Below are positions 21,190 through 33,189 of a DNA stretch of 64,000 nucleotides, one piece after another. Under the pieces are notes generated by a model, which saw only the letters and a program-made list of their open reading frames with translations, was not told where the DNA came from and made no database searches. Each line of letters begins with the position of its first letter. Position 1 is the stretch's first letter. This DNA comes from Loripinus fragilis (taxonomy: Eukaryota > Mollusca > Bivalvia > Lucinida > Lucinidae). The DNA lies in assembly GCA_964019695.1 (NCBI GenBank), contig OZ026517.1, forward strand, positions 76,673,252-76,737,251, in the 5' to 3' direction. The position numbers and the translations under genes were made by a program.

Positions 21190-23704
21190 TGGTTAAAGCA
21201 GTGGTAAGATATTTAAACCATGGCGTCTAAGCATATCAGTCCATCCATATCCACTCAGACTGGCTAAGGCTCTATGGGGTTTTTGGCCACTCTGAGCGCA
21301 AAAACGACCCCAATTGTTGAAAGCTCTCGTACTTCTCAATACTTCTTAATTTGTTTTACAATGAAATGGTTAGATATTTGAACAAAATGCCTTTAACATA
21401 TTCACCGAACTATATCCCAATCAGACTGGTTAAGGCTCTTTGGAGTTTTGATCACTCTGAGTGCAATATGATTTCAAATGTTGAAAGCTCTAGCTCGTAC
21501 TTCTCAATACATATGGTTATTTTGTTTTTCTATGAAAATTAGATATTTGAGCATGTTGTCTTAACACATTCATCTAATTATATTCCAATCAGACTGGTTG
21601 AGGCTCTTTGGAGTTTTGATCACCCTGAGTGCAATATGAATCCAAATGTTGAAAGCTCTAGCTCGTCCTTCTCAATACATACGGTTATTTTGTTTTTCCA
21701 TCAAAGTTAGATATTTGAGCATGGTGTCTTAAAACATTCATTTAATTTTATCCCAATCAGACTGGTTAAGGCTCTTTGGAGCTTTGATCACTCTGAGTGC
21801 AATTTGATTTCAAATGTTGAAATCTCTAGCTCGTACTTCTCAATACATATGGTCATTTTGTTTTACTATGAAAATTAGATATTTGAGCATGGTGTCTTAA
21901 CACATTCATCTAATTATATCCCAATCAGACTGGTTGAGGCTCTTTGGAGTTTTGATCACTCTGAGTGCAATATGATTCCAAATGTTGAAAGCTCTAGCTC
22001 GAACTTCTCAATACATATGGTTATTTTGTTTTTCTATGAAAGAAGGATATTTGAGCATGGTGTCTTAACACATTCATCTAATTATATCCCAATCAGACTG
22101 GCTGAGGCTCATTGGAGTTTTGATCACTCTGAGTGCAATATGATTCCAAATGTTGAAAGCTCTAGCTCGTCCTTCTCAATACATACGGTTATTTTGTTTT
22201 TCTATGAAAGGGTAAGATATTTGAGCATGATATCTTAAGACATTCATCTAATTATATTCCAATCAGACTGGTTGAGGCTCTTTAGAGTTTTCAGCACTCT
22301 GAGTGCAATATGATTCCAAATGTTGAAAGCTCTAGCTCATCCTTCTCAATACATACGGTTATTTTGTTTTTCTATGAAAGGGTAAGATATTTGAGCATGA
22401 TATCTTAACACATTCATCTAATTATATTCCAATCAGACTGGTTAAGGCTCTTTGGAGTTTTGATCACCCTGAGTGCAATATGATTCCAAATGTTGATAGC
22501 TCTAGCTCGTCCTTCTCAATACATACTGTTATCTTGTTTTTCTATGAAAGTAAGATATTTGAGCATGGTGACTTAACACGTTTATCTAATTATATTCCAA
22601 TCAGACTGGTTAAGGCTCTTTGGAGTTTTGACCACTGTAAGTGCAATATGATTCCAAATGTTGAAAGCTCTAGCTCGTACTTCTCAATACGAATGGTTAT
22701 TTGGTTTTTCTATGAAAGTTAGATATTTGAGCATGATATCTTAACACATTCATCTAATTATATTCCAATCAGACTGGTTGAGGCTCTTTGGAGTTTTGAT
22801 CACTCTGAGTGCAATATGATTCCAAATGTTGAAAGCTCTAGCTCGTACTTCTCAATACATATGGTTATTTTGTGTTTCTATGAAAATTAGATATTTGAGC
22901 ATGATATCTTAACACGTTCATCTAATTATATTCCAATCAGACTGGTTGAGGCTCTTTGGAGTTTTGACCACTCTGCGTGCAATATGATTCAAAATGTTGA
23001 AAGCTCTAGCTCGTCCTTCTCAATACATACGGTTATTTTGTTTTTCTATGAAAGGGTAAGATATTTGAGCATGGTGTCTTAACACGTTCATCTAATTATA
23101 TTCCAATCAGACTGGTTGAGGCTCTTTGGAGTTTTGACCACTCTGCGTGCAATATGATTCCAAATGTTGAAAGCTCTCGTAATTCTCAGTGCGTATGGTT
23201 ATTTCGTTCTACTATGTAAGGACTAGATATTTGAACATGGTGTCTAAACACTTTCACCCAATCATATTCCACTCAGACTGGCTATGGTTATATGGAGTTT
23301 TGGCCACTCTGAGTGCAATATGACTCGAACCGTTGAAAGCTCTCGTAAGTCTTGATAAATATGGTTATTTTGTTTTACAATGAGAGTGTTCGATATTTTA
23401 ACACAGATCTTAAAACATTTATCTCACCATTGTCCAATCAAAATGGCTAAAGCTCTAAGGAGCTTTGGCCATTCTGGTGTAATATGTGATTGTCGAAAGC
23501 TCTTGTAAATCTCAGTATATACGTTAATTACGTTTTACAATGAAACGGTTTGATATTTGAACACTGTCATCCAAATTATTTCACTCAGACTGGCTAGGGC
23601 TCTTTTGGAGTTTTGGCCACTCTGAGTGAAATGTGTTACTAGTGAAAGCTCTTATACTTTTCAATATATACGGTCATTTGTCTTAAAATGAAAGAACTAC
23701 GCTT
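21190..23704. repeat. 168-bp satellite array
   Basis: About 15 head-to-tail units, registered on TCAGACTGG at 21255, 21421, 21589, 21757, 21925, 22093, 22263, 22433, 22601, 22769, 22937, 23107, 23273, about 23438 and 23585. The core units (21541-23110) are 168-170 bp and very alike; outer units are diverged and 147-166 bp long. Each holds a near-palindromic pair (CACTCAGACTGGC, then GCCACTCTGAGTG about 30 nt later), better kept in outer units. Because 168 is a multiple of 3, frames stay open over one or two units; these are not genes. Confidence 0.9.
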
Positions 23705-25866
23705 TCTGGTTGAGGTCAACCATAAACGACATTTTATCAAAATTCCATTCATTAACAAAGGTATCGAGTTTATTGATTTACATAGTATCTTCAAGGATAA
23801 TTCAGTGATTTCATCTATTCCAAATTACTTTAATAATTCTGAAACTCCTATCATTTGTTATAAATATAACAAACCAATAAGGTCTACGATATTTAACTTT
23901 AATAAAATTGTAAATGATTTAGATATAGATTCCAATACTCCTGCCTCCTGAGATTGTAAAAATTCAAATTATTTATATCCCTCTGCAGGGCATGTTATTA
24001 CAGGTAATCTAAATGTCATTCCTGATGCTAGAGTTCGCAATATCATTTCTAAAGGTCCTAAATATAGATTTCCCTCTTATATTGATTTCTCTAAATGTCG
24101 TAGAGAGATCGCTGCTTCTTTAAATGACTTCAGTAATCGATGGTGCAAACGGGAAAATGTTGAACCTGCTGTTTTGAAGGAATGGAAGATTAACATTTTT
24201 AAAATTATTGATACTCGTATTTCATTTTACTCTCGTAATACACATCTTTTGCCCCCTAAACCTAAATCTTCTTTTCGTCATCTTAAACGAGGTATCCAGG
24301 ATTTTCATATTAACTATGTTTTGGTTCCAGCAGATAAAGCTGCTAACAATGTTGTAGTTGTATGACGATTGTATTATATTAATACTCTTAAGCGTGAGCT
24401 TGTTGACACTAATGCCTATAAACTGCAGCCTTCTTTAAGTGAAAGGGTGATTGTTGATGGGCATGGTTGTCATACAGCCCTACATTTTGGTGTCAAAGCT
24501 AATGAAAATCAAGACAAAGTTCCTACGTTGTACTGGTTACCTAAACTCCATAAAAAACCCTATAAAGCAAGATTTATTGCAAATTCTAGTTCTTGTACGA
24601 CAACAGAACTTTCTAAATTGTTAACCTCGTGTCTTACAGCTGTTAAAAAACATGTTATCAAATATAGTGAAAAAGTATATGAGAGATCCGGTAAAACCCT
24701 ATTTTGGTCGATTAAAAATTCAGGTGAAATTTTAGATAAACTTAAAGCTAGAGATTTCAATGCGACCAGTTTGTCTACTTATGATTTTTCTACTCTTTAC
24801 ACTACTTTACCTCATAATTTAATTAAAGATAAACTTATTGATCTTATTGAAAGAACCTTCCAGAGAGAAGGCTTTCCTTACCTTGCATGTAGTGACAGAA
24901 ATGCATTTTTTACTTCAGAAAAACCTAAAAAAATATCATGCATGGTCGTGTCAAAATGTATGTGATGCGCTGACCTTTTTGTTGGACAACATTTTTATTC
25001 GATTTGGCACCAAGCTCTATAGACAAGTAGTTGGGATTCCTATGGGCACTAATTGTGCTCCCCTGGTTGCAGATTTATTCCTGTTTTGTTATGAAAGGGA
25101 CTTTATGATGTCTCTTTCTGATGATAAGCAGGCTGACGTTATTGATGCGTTTAACACTACTTCCAGATATTTGGACGATATTTTAAATATTAATAATGTT
25201 TATTTTGAAAATATGGTTAGTCAAATATACCCTTCAGAGCTCCAACTTAATAAAGCCAATGCCTCTGATACCGAAGCCGCATTTTTAGACTTGCATTTGT
25301 CAATTTCTAATGGTATTGTTTCTACCAAAATTTATGATAAACGTGACGACTTTGATTTTGAAATTGTCAATTTCCCATTTTTAGATGGTGATGTTCCTCG
25401 TTCTACATCCTATGGAGTCTATATCTCTCAACTCATTCGTTTTGCTAGAGCATCTAGCTATGTTACTGACTTCAACACTCGCAATAAATTGTTAACTCAG
25501 AAACTTCTTAAGCAGGGCTATCGGTATCATAAACTTCGCAAAACATTTTCAAAATTTTATAGACGATACTTTGATTTGATTTCTAAATTCCAAGTTGGAC
25601 TTAAATCTCTCTTGCGCCAAGGACTTTCGGAACCTGATTTCTATGGTGACTTGGTGTATAAGTTGAAGAGGATTGTTGGCTCTAATAATTTTTCAGCGCA
25701 GTTCATTAAAATAATTTCCCATTATAAAAAGATTGGCTATAACATTAATGTATTGCAACAGACTGCATGCTTGGTGGTCAACCCAATCACAGTTGGCAAC
25801 TTTGCTTTCCTCTTTAATTGCACGCCGGTGGGTCGGACTTCAGACTCTATGATGGTTCCGACTTAA
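23705..25866 (+). pseudogene. Penelope-type reverse transcriptase, two stops and one frameshift
   Basis: The frame begins near FLVEVNHKRHFIKIPFINKG. The PLE reverse transcriptase region follows: VLVPADKAANNVVVV, TLYWLPKLHKKPYKARFI, STYDFSTLYTTLPHNLIKD, VVGIPMGTNCAPLVADLFL and RYLDD (YLDD at 25168-25179), then the thumb-like TEAAFLDLHLSISNGIVSTK and SYGVYISQLIRFARA. It ends PVGRTSDSMMVPT. In-frame TGA stops lie at 23949-23951 and 24363-24365. A run of seven A (24927-24933; six in the copy at 50551) shifts the frame. No GIY-YIG endonuclease was found after the RT. PLEs copy their RNA by target-primed reverse transcription; this copy is dead. Confidence 0.85.
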
Positions 25867-26398
25867 AGACTTATCTATTGATGAGATGGTAGGGGCCTGA
25901 TGCTTTGGCTGTTTGTCGGGCCCACCGGGGTTTACCTGTTGGATTTCTTTTGCTCCGGTATTCAGTTTAATTTACTGTTGAGTCCTTATCCTTGCTTTAT
26001 CTCCTTGTTATATCTTGATTTATGTTTTAGGAGATGATGCATTGATAAGTTAGGGGTCTTTCATGCAAACCAAATATCTATGTGTCTTGATCCACATCTG
26101 AATTAAGGGTGAGGTTGGCGCCGTTAAACCGGTTTAAGCCCTCCAGTAAAATATTTTACTGACCGTTCCAAGGCGGTACTTCTTTTGTGGATCTTTTATG
26201 TTTTTGTTCTGTCTTGTGTTTGCTATGTTTTGTGCGCGTCTGTTTATATGTGCTTCGTGGTCACCTGCTGGGAAAGGGCTGACCTCTTGGCTCTCGTTTG
26301 TGGTGTCTTCTGTGAGTTTGTCACTTTCCCATTGGTATCCTGGGTCAGGTGTGGTACTTGATTGTATCGATTCCTGATCTTTGCAACCTTACTTACTT
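23705..26398 (+). mobile_element. Penelope-like element PLE-2, nearly full length
   Basis: A 2.7-kb insertion splitting a satellite unit, with a reading frame (to 25866) and a 3' region of about 530 bp ending CCTGATCTTTGCAACCTTAC then TTACTTT. Related copies lie at 50490-51998 and 2337-2582. The 5' end is hard to place because the flanking satellite is diverged. No clear target duplication was seen. Confidence 0.85.
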
Positions 26399-26565
26399 TG
26401 ATATTTGAACACAGCGTTTTTAACTTTGTCCTATCATATTCCATTCAGAGTGGCTAAATCTCTTTTGAGATTTTGCCACTCTGAGTGTCTGATGCAGCTG
26501 TTGCAAGCTCTTGCATTTTTTTGATATATACTTTCACGTTCATTTGTTTTTAGAATTGAAAGAAA
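26399..26565. repeat. 168-bp satellite, part beyond the PLE
   Basis: GATATTTGAACACAGCG, ATTCAGAGTGGC and GCCACTCTGAGTG resume the satellite after the PLE-2 insertion, so the PLE landed inside a unit. Confidence 0.8.
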
Positions 26566-27730
26566 CTACGTCGTGTGCCATTTGAGAATGACTTCACGCA
26601 GGCTGTACCTAGTGTCAAACAGATTTGATCCAGATCAGGCCCGATGTTTGTCAAACCTGATTTGGGTCAAAGCTGTTTGCAAAAATTATCAGCAGACGAC
26701 ACACGGAGAAAAAGAACTAAGCATAGAATATATTATTTATAGAGAATGACACCTACCTAAGCAGCTGACTTGGCGAAACAGATAAAAGGGACTAGCTGAC
26801 CGCAATACACATGAAACACTTTCCCACGTTGTGGCCCAAATTTGAATATTTTTACTCCCGATACACTTCACAACGAATCTATTCGGCTTTAATCCGCATA
26901 TTACATGTATTCAGAATAACATCTATCCAAACAAGGAAAATAGCACAAAACATTACTATACATGTGTTGCACGAGAACACAATTTTGTACAGTACGGTGT
27001 ACTTGGTATGTACTGAAGTGTGAAACATAAATACTACCATATATACAAGCTTATTTTATGGATGTAAGACACTTGTAAATTTTGGAGCCACACCGTGAGA
27101 AATTGTTATTGCACTGCAAACTAGTTACCTCTCTATTTTTGGAAGCCTATAAATTGTTAGAGAAAATATGTTGCAAAACAGGCACATGACGTGGGCTTTT
27201 TTTTACATATATGAGAAATAGATATGACTCAAAATCAAACTTTATAAATACTTGATACGGGTAAAACCATGAGTTTGTGACTTTTACTGCGCAGAAGACC
27301 AGCGTGTGCACATACGGGCCTGTGCTCTAGCGCAGTTTCGCATGAACACTCGCTGATTGAGAGCATTCCGTGGGGGAACAACACAGATTGGGAAAAGGTT
27401 GAAAGTATAGCCACACACGGAGGATTGGAAGGATTTAAGTCTGTGCAGTCAGTGTCATTTTCCCATGGGTTTGCCCGTAGCTACATATTTAGGGTACAAA
27501 TAACTTCAACCAGAAAATGATATTTCTTCTGGTAAGGATACTTTCTGTTCTCTTTTTCCTTCTTTTTTCTTTTACTTATTACTTTTCTATATCTGGATAT
27601 GCGCAAATAAACATGAATTATATCACTGGAGTCAGCCAAATAGTTGAGGATGAAAATACCTTTAGACAAGGCACGCATACATGTAGGGTCCATGTGGCGG
27701 TGAAGTATAGAATGCCTGTTAATGTTCGTG
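26566..27730. other. No gene recognised upstream of LINE ORF2
   Basis: AT-rich to about 27270, then a GC-richer block (27290-27480). The frame at 27517-27738 (MIFLLVRILSVLFFLLFSFTYYFS...) has a hydrophobic start like a signal peptide and ends overlapping the ORF2 ATG. It has no known domain and may be part of the LINE inter-ORF region. Confidence 0.4.
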
Positions 27731-28502
27731 ATGTCTGACGATATATTTATATTTTCGCAGAATTGTCAGGGGCTAGCAAACATGCAGATGCGAAGAGACC
27801 TTTTCCATTTTTTAAGTCCAAAAAATACAATATCATATGTTTACAAGATATACATCTTGAAAAGAAAATGGAACCATATGTAAAATCTGAATGGGGATAT
27901 AAAGTCTATATGAGTCCATTTCGAAGTAATCGAAGGGGGGTAATGATTCTTTTAAATAATAATTTTGAACAACAAGTTGAAAGTATCAAAACGGACCCAA
28001 ATGGAAACTACATTATTCTTAACATGACTATACAAGGCAAAAAAGTTACATTAGTTAATATTTATGGGCCAAATGAAGATAACCCACAATTTTATCGTAA
28101 TCTAAAAGAAAAATACTCAGAGTTTGACAATGAAATGTTAATTACTCGTGGAGACTAGAATTTCGTACAGAATCCTGAGGTTGACTATTACAACTATCTG
28201 CATATAAATAACCCCCGTGCCAGAAAGGTAGTTTTAGATACCATGGAGGAAAACAGCCTTGTTGACGTGTGGCGATTGTTTAATGAAGATGTAAGAGCAT
28301 ATACATGGAAGAGAATGAACCAAGTGAGGAAACAGGCACGACTAGATTACTTTTTACTAAATGAAACTTGTTTAGAATATGTAATGGACACTAATATAAA
28401 TCCTGGATATAGAACCGATCATTCTTCCATTTTATTAAAGCTAAAATTTATAAATAATGAACGGGGTCGTGGTTACTGGAAATTTAATAATTCTCTACTT
28501 AA

Positions 28503-28948
28503 GAAATAGATCAGCTCCAGCAGTGAATTGTTGTTTAATAATTCACTGTTTGGAGGTCAGTTGTAAAGAAGATCAAATCACGAGCGCGTAGCGCGAGTGA
28601 TTTATCTTCGTACAAATGACCGACAAACAGTGAATTATTACTCAACAATTCACGCACTGGAGCTGATCTATTTCGATTCTAACACACATTAAACGACGAA
28701 AACACATTCGAAGTCCTCAGCTTCTTCCAATTTTCCGCCATTGCACTGAAGAACTCCCGCCAATACTTAGATTACGTTGCATACGTTTACATGAAATTGT
28801 AACGTCTTTCAAGCGTAAAAACGACGTTACACCGTCTAACACCATGAATGACGTCATTTTTCAGTGACGTCAGCTATCACACACTTTCGCAGTGAATTAT
28901 TGTCCGATATATCACAGTTTGTTACCGTTGGCTCTATAGGCGAGGTGT
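28503..28948. mobile_element. Fold-back MITE with CRE sites, inside LINE ORF2
   Basis: 28503-28676 is a near-complete palindrome whose outer arms read GAAATAGATCAGCTCCAG and its complement, closing on GCGCGTAGCGCG. A non-palindromic 270 bp follows, with two TGACGTCA sites. LINE coding resumes at about 28950 (KDYIKLVKDT). Flanks TTAAGAA and TTAAAAA suggest a 7-8-bp duplication. A truncated relative is at 10938-11065. Confidence 0.7.
28849..28872. promoter_or_regulatory. Two CRE palindromes in the MITE
   Basis: TGACGTCA at 28849-28856 and 28865-28872, 16 bp apart. The half-palindromic region 28740-28830 also contains AACGACGTTAC. A mobile element carrying paired CREs could spread regulatory sites; no direct evidence of activity. 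Confidence 0.35.
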
Positions 28949-31900
28949 AATAGAATTAAAAATAAAGACTACATAAAATTAGTAAAAGATACTATTCAAG
29001 AAGTTAAAGATACATATAAAACAAATGATGAACAAGCTACTTATAATACAGAATTTAGTATAAACGACCAACTCTTCCTTGAGACACTTTTAATGATCAT
29101 TAGGGGTAATACAATTCAGTTTAGTTCTTTTAATAAAAGGAAAAATACAGAAAAAGAAAACAAATTAGAAGCAGATATCAAGAAATTAGAAGAAGAAATA
29201 AGTTTGAACATAAATAATATTAATGACGAAAAGCTTGATACATTAGTGCAGAAAAAAAAATGAATTTATTGAATTAAGAAATAAAAAAATTGAAGGAGTT
29301 ATGCTACGTTCTCGAAGTCGATATGAAGATCTTGGGGAAAAGCCATCAAATTATTTCTTTAATTTAGAAAATAGGAATTATAATAATAAAGTAATGAATA
29401 AATTAGTAAATGAAAAGGGGGAAGAATTTTTTGAAACTAAAGATATTTTAGGATGCCAAAAAGATTTTATCAGAACCTATATTTTAACCATACAAGTATT
29501 GACGAAACACCACTACGGGACGTTCTAGGGGAAAATGCTAACAAATTGTCCGATGAAAAATCAGCCTCACTGGAAGGAGAAATTTCCTATACAGAAATTG
29601 CAAACGCCCTTAAAAATATGAAAAATAATAAGAGTCCTGGTTTAGATGGTTTTACAGTAGAGTTTTTCAAGTTTTTCTGGGTTGATATTGGGACATTTAT
29701 TTTACGATCAATTAATTATGGCTATAAAAATGGGTCTTTAAGCGTTACACAGAAGCAGGGGTTAATAACGTGCTTACCGAAGCCAAATAAATCAAGGTTA
29801 AGTTTGAAGAATTGGCGTCCAATATCACTTTTGAATGTAGTATATAAACTAGCATCATCAGTAATAGCTAATAGAGTTAAGCAGACATTACAAGACATAA
29901 TTCATGAAAATCAAAAAGGATTTATAGCAGGGCGATTTATAGGTGAAAATATAAGATTAATTTATGACGTTTTATTTGAAACAAAACAACAAAATATACC
30001 TGGTCTAATTCTTTCTATAGATTTTGAAAAAGCATTCGACACAGTTTCTTGGAAATTTATCTCAAGAACATAAGATTATTTTAATTTTGGAGAATCAATT
30101 AAAAAATGGATACACATTTTCCAGAAAGGAGCAGAAACAAGTATTTTACAGAATGGTTTCATGTCTGAATTCTTTCTTTTAAAACGTGGTTGTAGACAAG
30201 GTGACCCATTGTCACCATATATATTTCTCTTATGTGCTGAAGTTCTAGGACAAATGTTAAGAAAAAATATTAATATTAAGGGAATAGTCATTAATAATAA
30301 AGAAATGAAAATTAGTCAATACGCAGATGATACACAAATACTTCTTGATGGTACAGAACAATCACTGAGAGAAAGCCTTCAAGTATTGTCAAAATTTTAT
30401 AAATTATCAGGGCTAAAAATAAATGAAGAAAAGACCAGAGCGATATGGATAGGTGCAAAAAGTAATTCAAATAATAAGTTATGCGAAGATTATAAATTAG
30501 ACTGGACTCAGGGACCTGTAAAGATACTCGGGGTTACTTTTACAACTAATGTCTATGATATATGGGATTTTAATTCAATAGAAATTTTAAACAAAGTCAA
30601 AGCCATGTTAAAGCAATGGTCAAAACGAAAACTTACTCTTTTTGGACGCATAACTATCATAAAGTCACTGGCGTTATCAAAGTTTGTATCTTTGTTTCTT
30701 TCGTTACCGAATCCTTCTATGGAGCTTATCAAAGAACTAGAAGTTATTTTTTTCAAATTCTTATGGAATGCAAGCCCGGATAGAATAACTAGAAAACTTG
30801 CTATTAAAAATCTATCGTCTGGAGGATTAAGAATGCCTCATATTTATTCTTTTATTAAGGCTTTAAAAATATCTTGGCTCAGGAGAGTAATTCAACAAGC
30901 AAATAATACAACCTGGTACATTCTCAACCCAGTTGATTTTGATAAAGTTTTATCACTTGGAGGAGAATATGCCAGGAATCTAGCAGTCAATAAAAGTAAC
31001 CCTTTTTGGAAAGATATTCAAATAAGTTGGGCCGATTTCTGTAAAGAAGTGAAATCTGAAGAAATTAAATCTATTCTCAGCTCACCACTATGGTTTAACA
31101 CACACCTAAGAAATGGACATAACTTGTATGTGAATAACTGGTATAGCAAAGGAATAAAAACCATAGGGGATATTTTAGATGAGAACGGAAATTTCTACAC
31201 TTTTGATCAGCTAAAAGAGTTATATAGAGTAAGGGGTACCTTTTTAAACTACGAAAACATCTTACAGAAAATACCAAATCAGTGGAAAAACATAATAAAC
31301 GCAAACAGAGTATTTATATATCAAAATAGGTATAATATTACTTGCAATGTATTCGTGGCACACTTATTAAAAGACAAAAAAGGCAGTAGAAGATTTTATG
31401 ACATATTAGCGCATGTGGGCGAAATGGGTGTAGCAAATAGGTGGGGAAATCAATTTGGAAACATAAACGATAAAGAATGGAAATTGTACAATTCTTCAAT
31501 TAAAGACATCAAGGAAGTAAAATTAGCTGATTTTTAATATAAAATTAATAATAAAATTTTAGTGACTAACTCGTTTTTATTTAAAATTAAGAAGATAAAT
31601 AAAAATGGATGTTCTTACTGTAACGAACATGGGGAAACTATAGAACACTTGTTTTTAAACTGTACTAAGGTAAAAGACTTCTGGAACAACCTTCAAGATT
31701 GGTTAAGCATCAACTGCAATATAATTTTGAATTTAGATGAAAAATCACTTATCTTCTCATCACAAAAACCAAGAAGCATAGAAAATTATATTCTATGTTT
31801 GGCAAAATATTATATATATAAGAACAAGTTTACAAGGAATACCCTAAGCGTACAGAATTTTATCTCATTACTTAAAAATAAATTTATTAGTGCAAAATAC

Positions 31901-31978
31901 ATTGCAAGTATATATAACCAGTTCGCAAAATTTATGACAAAATGGTCAAAAGTATATAATTATTTTACTAATAATTAG

Positions 31979-32459
31979 TATGTAGGCTGGACCCCTGACA
32001 AAATATAAACAATGCTTGAAATAGAATAACAACTTTACCACCGAACACACGGGCCTTCATTATGTTAAGAAATAATTTGTATGTTGTTTCTTCTTTTGAG
32101 ACTCTGGTTTCAAAGGGTTTCCAATGACTATGTCCATACTGTTACTTTATGTTAAAGATATTCGCTGATATGCTATAAATACATATAGCGTTGTAATCCT
32201 AGAATTAATTTACCGTTTTCTTGTAATATCCAGTATAGAAATGTTTTGATATTATGTATATCCTTAGTTCTTCTCCTTTTCTTTTTTTCTTCTTCTCCTT
32301 CTTTCTGCTTACTAGTTAAGTCTTAAAAAAGCTTATTAATTTATCTTAGAGCAAAGTTATCTTGAAATAGAAGTGTATAGTAGATTTCACGTGAAACTTT
32401 GGATTATGTTGTAAATATATAAATACTTTATGCTAATAAAGAATTATATAAAAAAAAAG
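31979..32459 (+). other. 3' untranslated region of the L1-like LINE
   Basis: No frame. It has a pyrimidine-rich block at 32265-32310, AATAAA at 32435 and an A8 tail joined to the target duplication. Confidence 0.7.
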
Positions 32460-32471
32460 GTATTAATTCAG

Positions 32472-33189
32472 CATATATAATATTGTATCATTTATTACAG
32501 GCTTTGTGTTGGTCATTTCAAAAGAACCCACGTCCATCTAACCATATAAACAGAGGGTTAGATAACAGCCGTAGACATATGTCTCTACCATGTACGGCCT
32601 AGTATTTATTAACACTTTTGCCATAATGTCAAGCAGAAGTTTTATAGGCTGTTTTTCTTAACATCATTTGCCATGAAACCTTTCTAGTCCTTTGGTGCTT
32701 AAGTCTTCAGGTATTAGACGTTCGATGTTCGACGTTGTTGGCGCCCAGAGAACTCAATTGAGTTTTCTTTAGATATATCTATGACTAAGCGACTCTTTGT
32801 GATTTTGACAGACAGCCAAGTACAATTTCTGTTTCACCTTGAAAGATATCTTGTATATGAGAAAGGACATAAAGCTGGACATTGCCATCAATTATGTCTG
32901 CTACTGAATCACTTTTTGTTGTCAATTACCTTATAACAAGCCTTAAAAGAATATAAAACAACTGAGTTCTCAGTTTTTCCAGGCATATCATCAGCTGTTG
33001 CATTCAAAATAAAGGAAACTGGACTATGGGTCAAATAGGATAACCAGTAGATCTATATTGTGCTCAATGGATGATATGTACACAGCAAAACAAGATGATA
33101 AGGCTGTCCCATTTCATGCTCAGTTGAAAAGCGGAAATTGAAAACTCTTGCCTCTGGCGGTGTAACCAAAAAGGATAATGTCAAGACAA
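32472..33189. other. No gene seen
   Basis: Starts with the right flank of the LINE target. An AGAGGGTTAGATAACAGC block (about 32552) is shared with 13980-14000. Nothing else was recognised. Confidence 0.5.

Larger units (their letters stand above)
27731..31978 (+). pseudogene. LINE ORF2: endonuclease and reverse transcriptase, broken
   Basis: ATG at 27731 starts DDIFIFSQNCQGL, the first motif of the APE-type endonuclease. CLQDIHLEKKM (usually LQET), VNIYGPNED, and YRTDHSSILLKL follow; the GDWNF motif has a stop (TAG at 28156). After a MITE, the linker (28950-29270) leads to the reverse transcriptase: NNKSPGLDGFTVEFFK, NWRPISLLNVVYK, GFIAGRFIGENIRL, SIDFEKAFDTVSW, CRQGDPLSPYIF and QYADD (YADD at 30320-30331). 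The C-terminal CSYCNEHGETIEHLFLNC finger ends at 31978. Frameshifts near 27815, 29260, 29460 and 30070 and stops at 28156 and 31535 make it non-functional. The layout fits the L1/Tx1 group. Confidence 0.85.
17675..32459 (+). mobile_element. L1/Tx1-like LINE, 14.8 kb span with nested insertions
   Basis: The perfect 12-bp duplication GTATTAATTCAG lies at 17663-17674 and 32460-32471. The element starts with a GGACTTTCGGTTTTCACATGG leader, carries ORF1 (17936-18870) and ORF2 (27731-31978), and ends with AATAAA (32435-32440) and an A8 tail. About 8.8 kb between the ORFs and about 0.45 kb within ORF2 are foreign, leaving roughly 5.5 kb of LINE. The ORF1/ORF2 pair is in the normal order and orientation. 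The exact edges of the inner insertion were not found. Confidence 0.75.

Noticed and set aside
21351..22722. Several ORFs of 60-88 codons sharing MIPNVESSSS-like sequence
   Set aside because: They are translations of the 168-bp satellite, open only because the unit is a multiple of three.
27517..27738. Secreted peptide gene with a signal-peptide-like start
   Set aside because: The hydrophobic start comes from a T-rich tract, no domain follows, and the frame ends inside the LINE ORF2 start.
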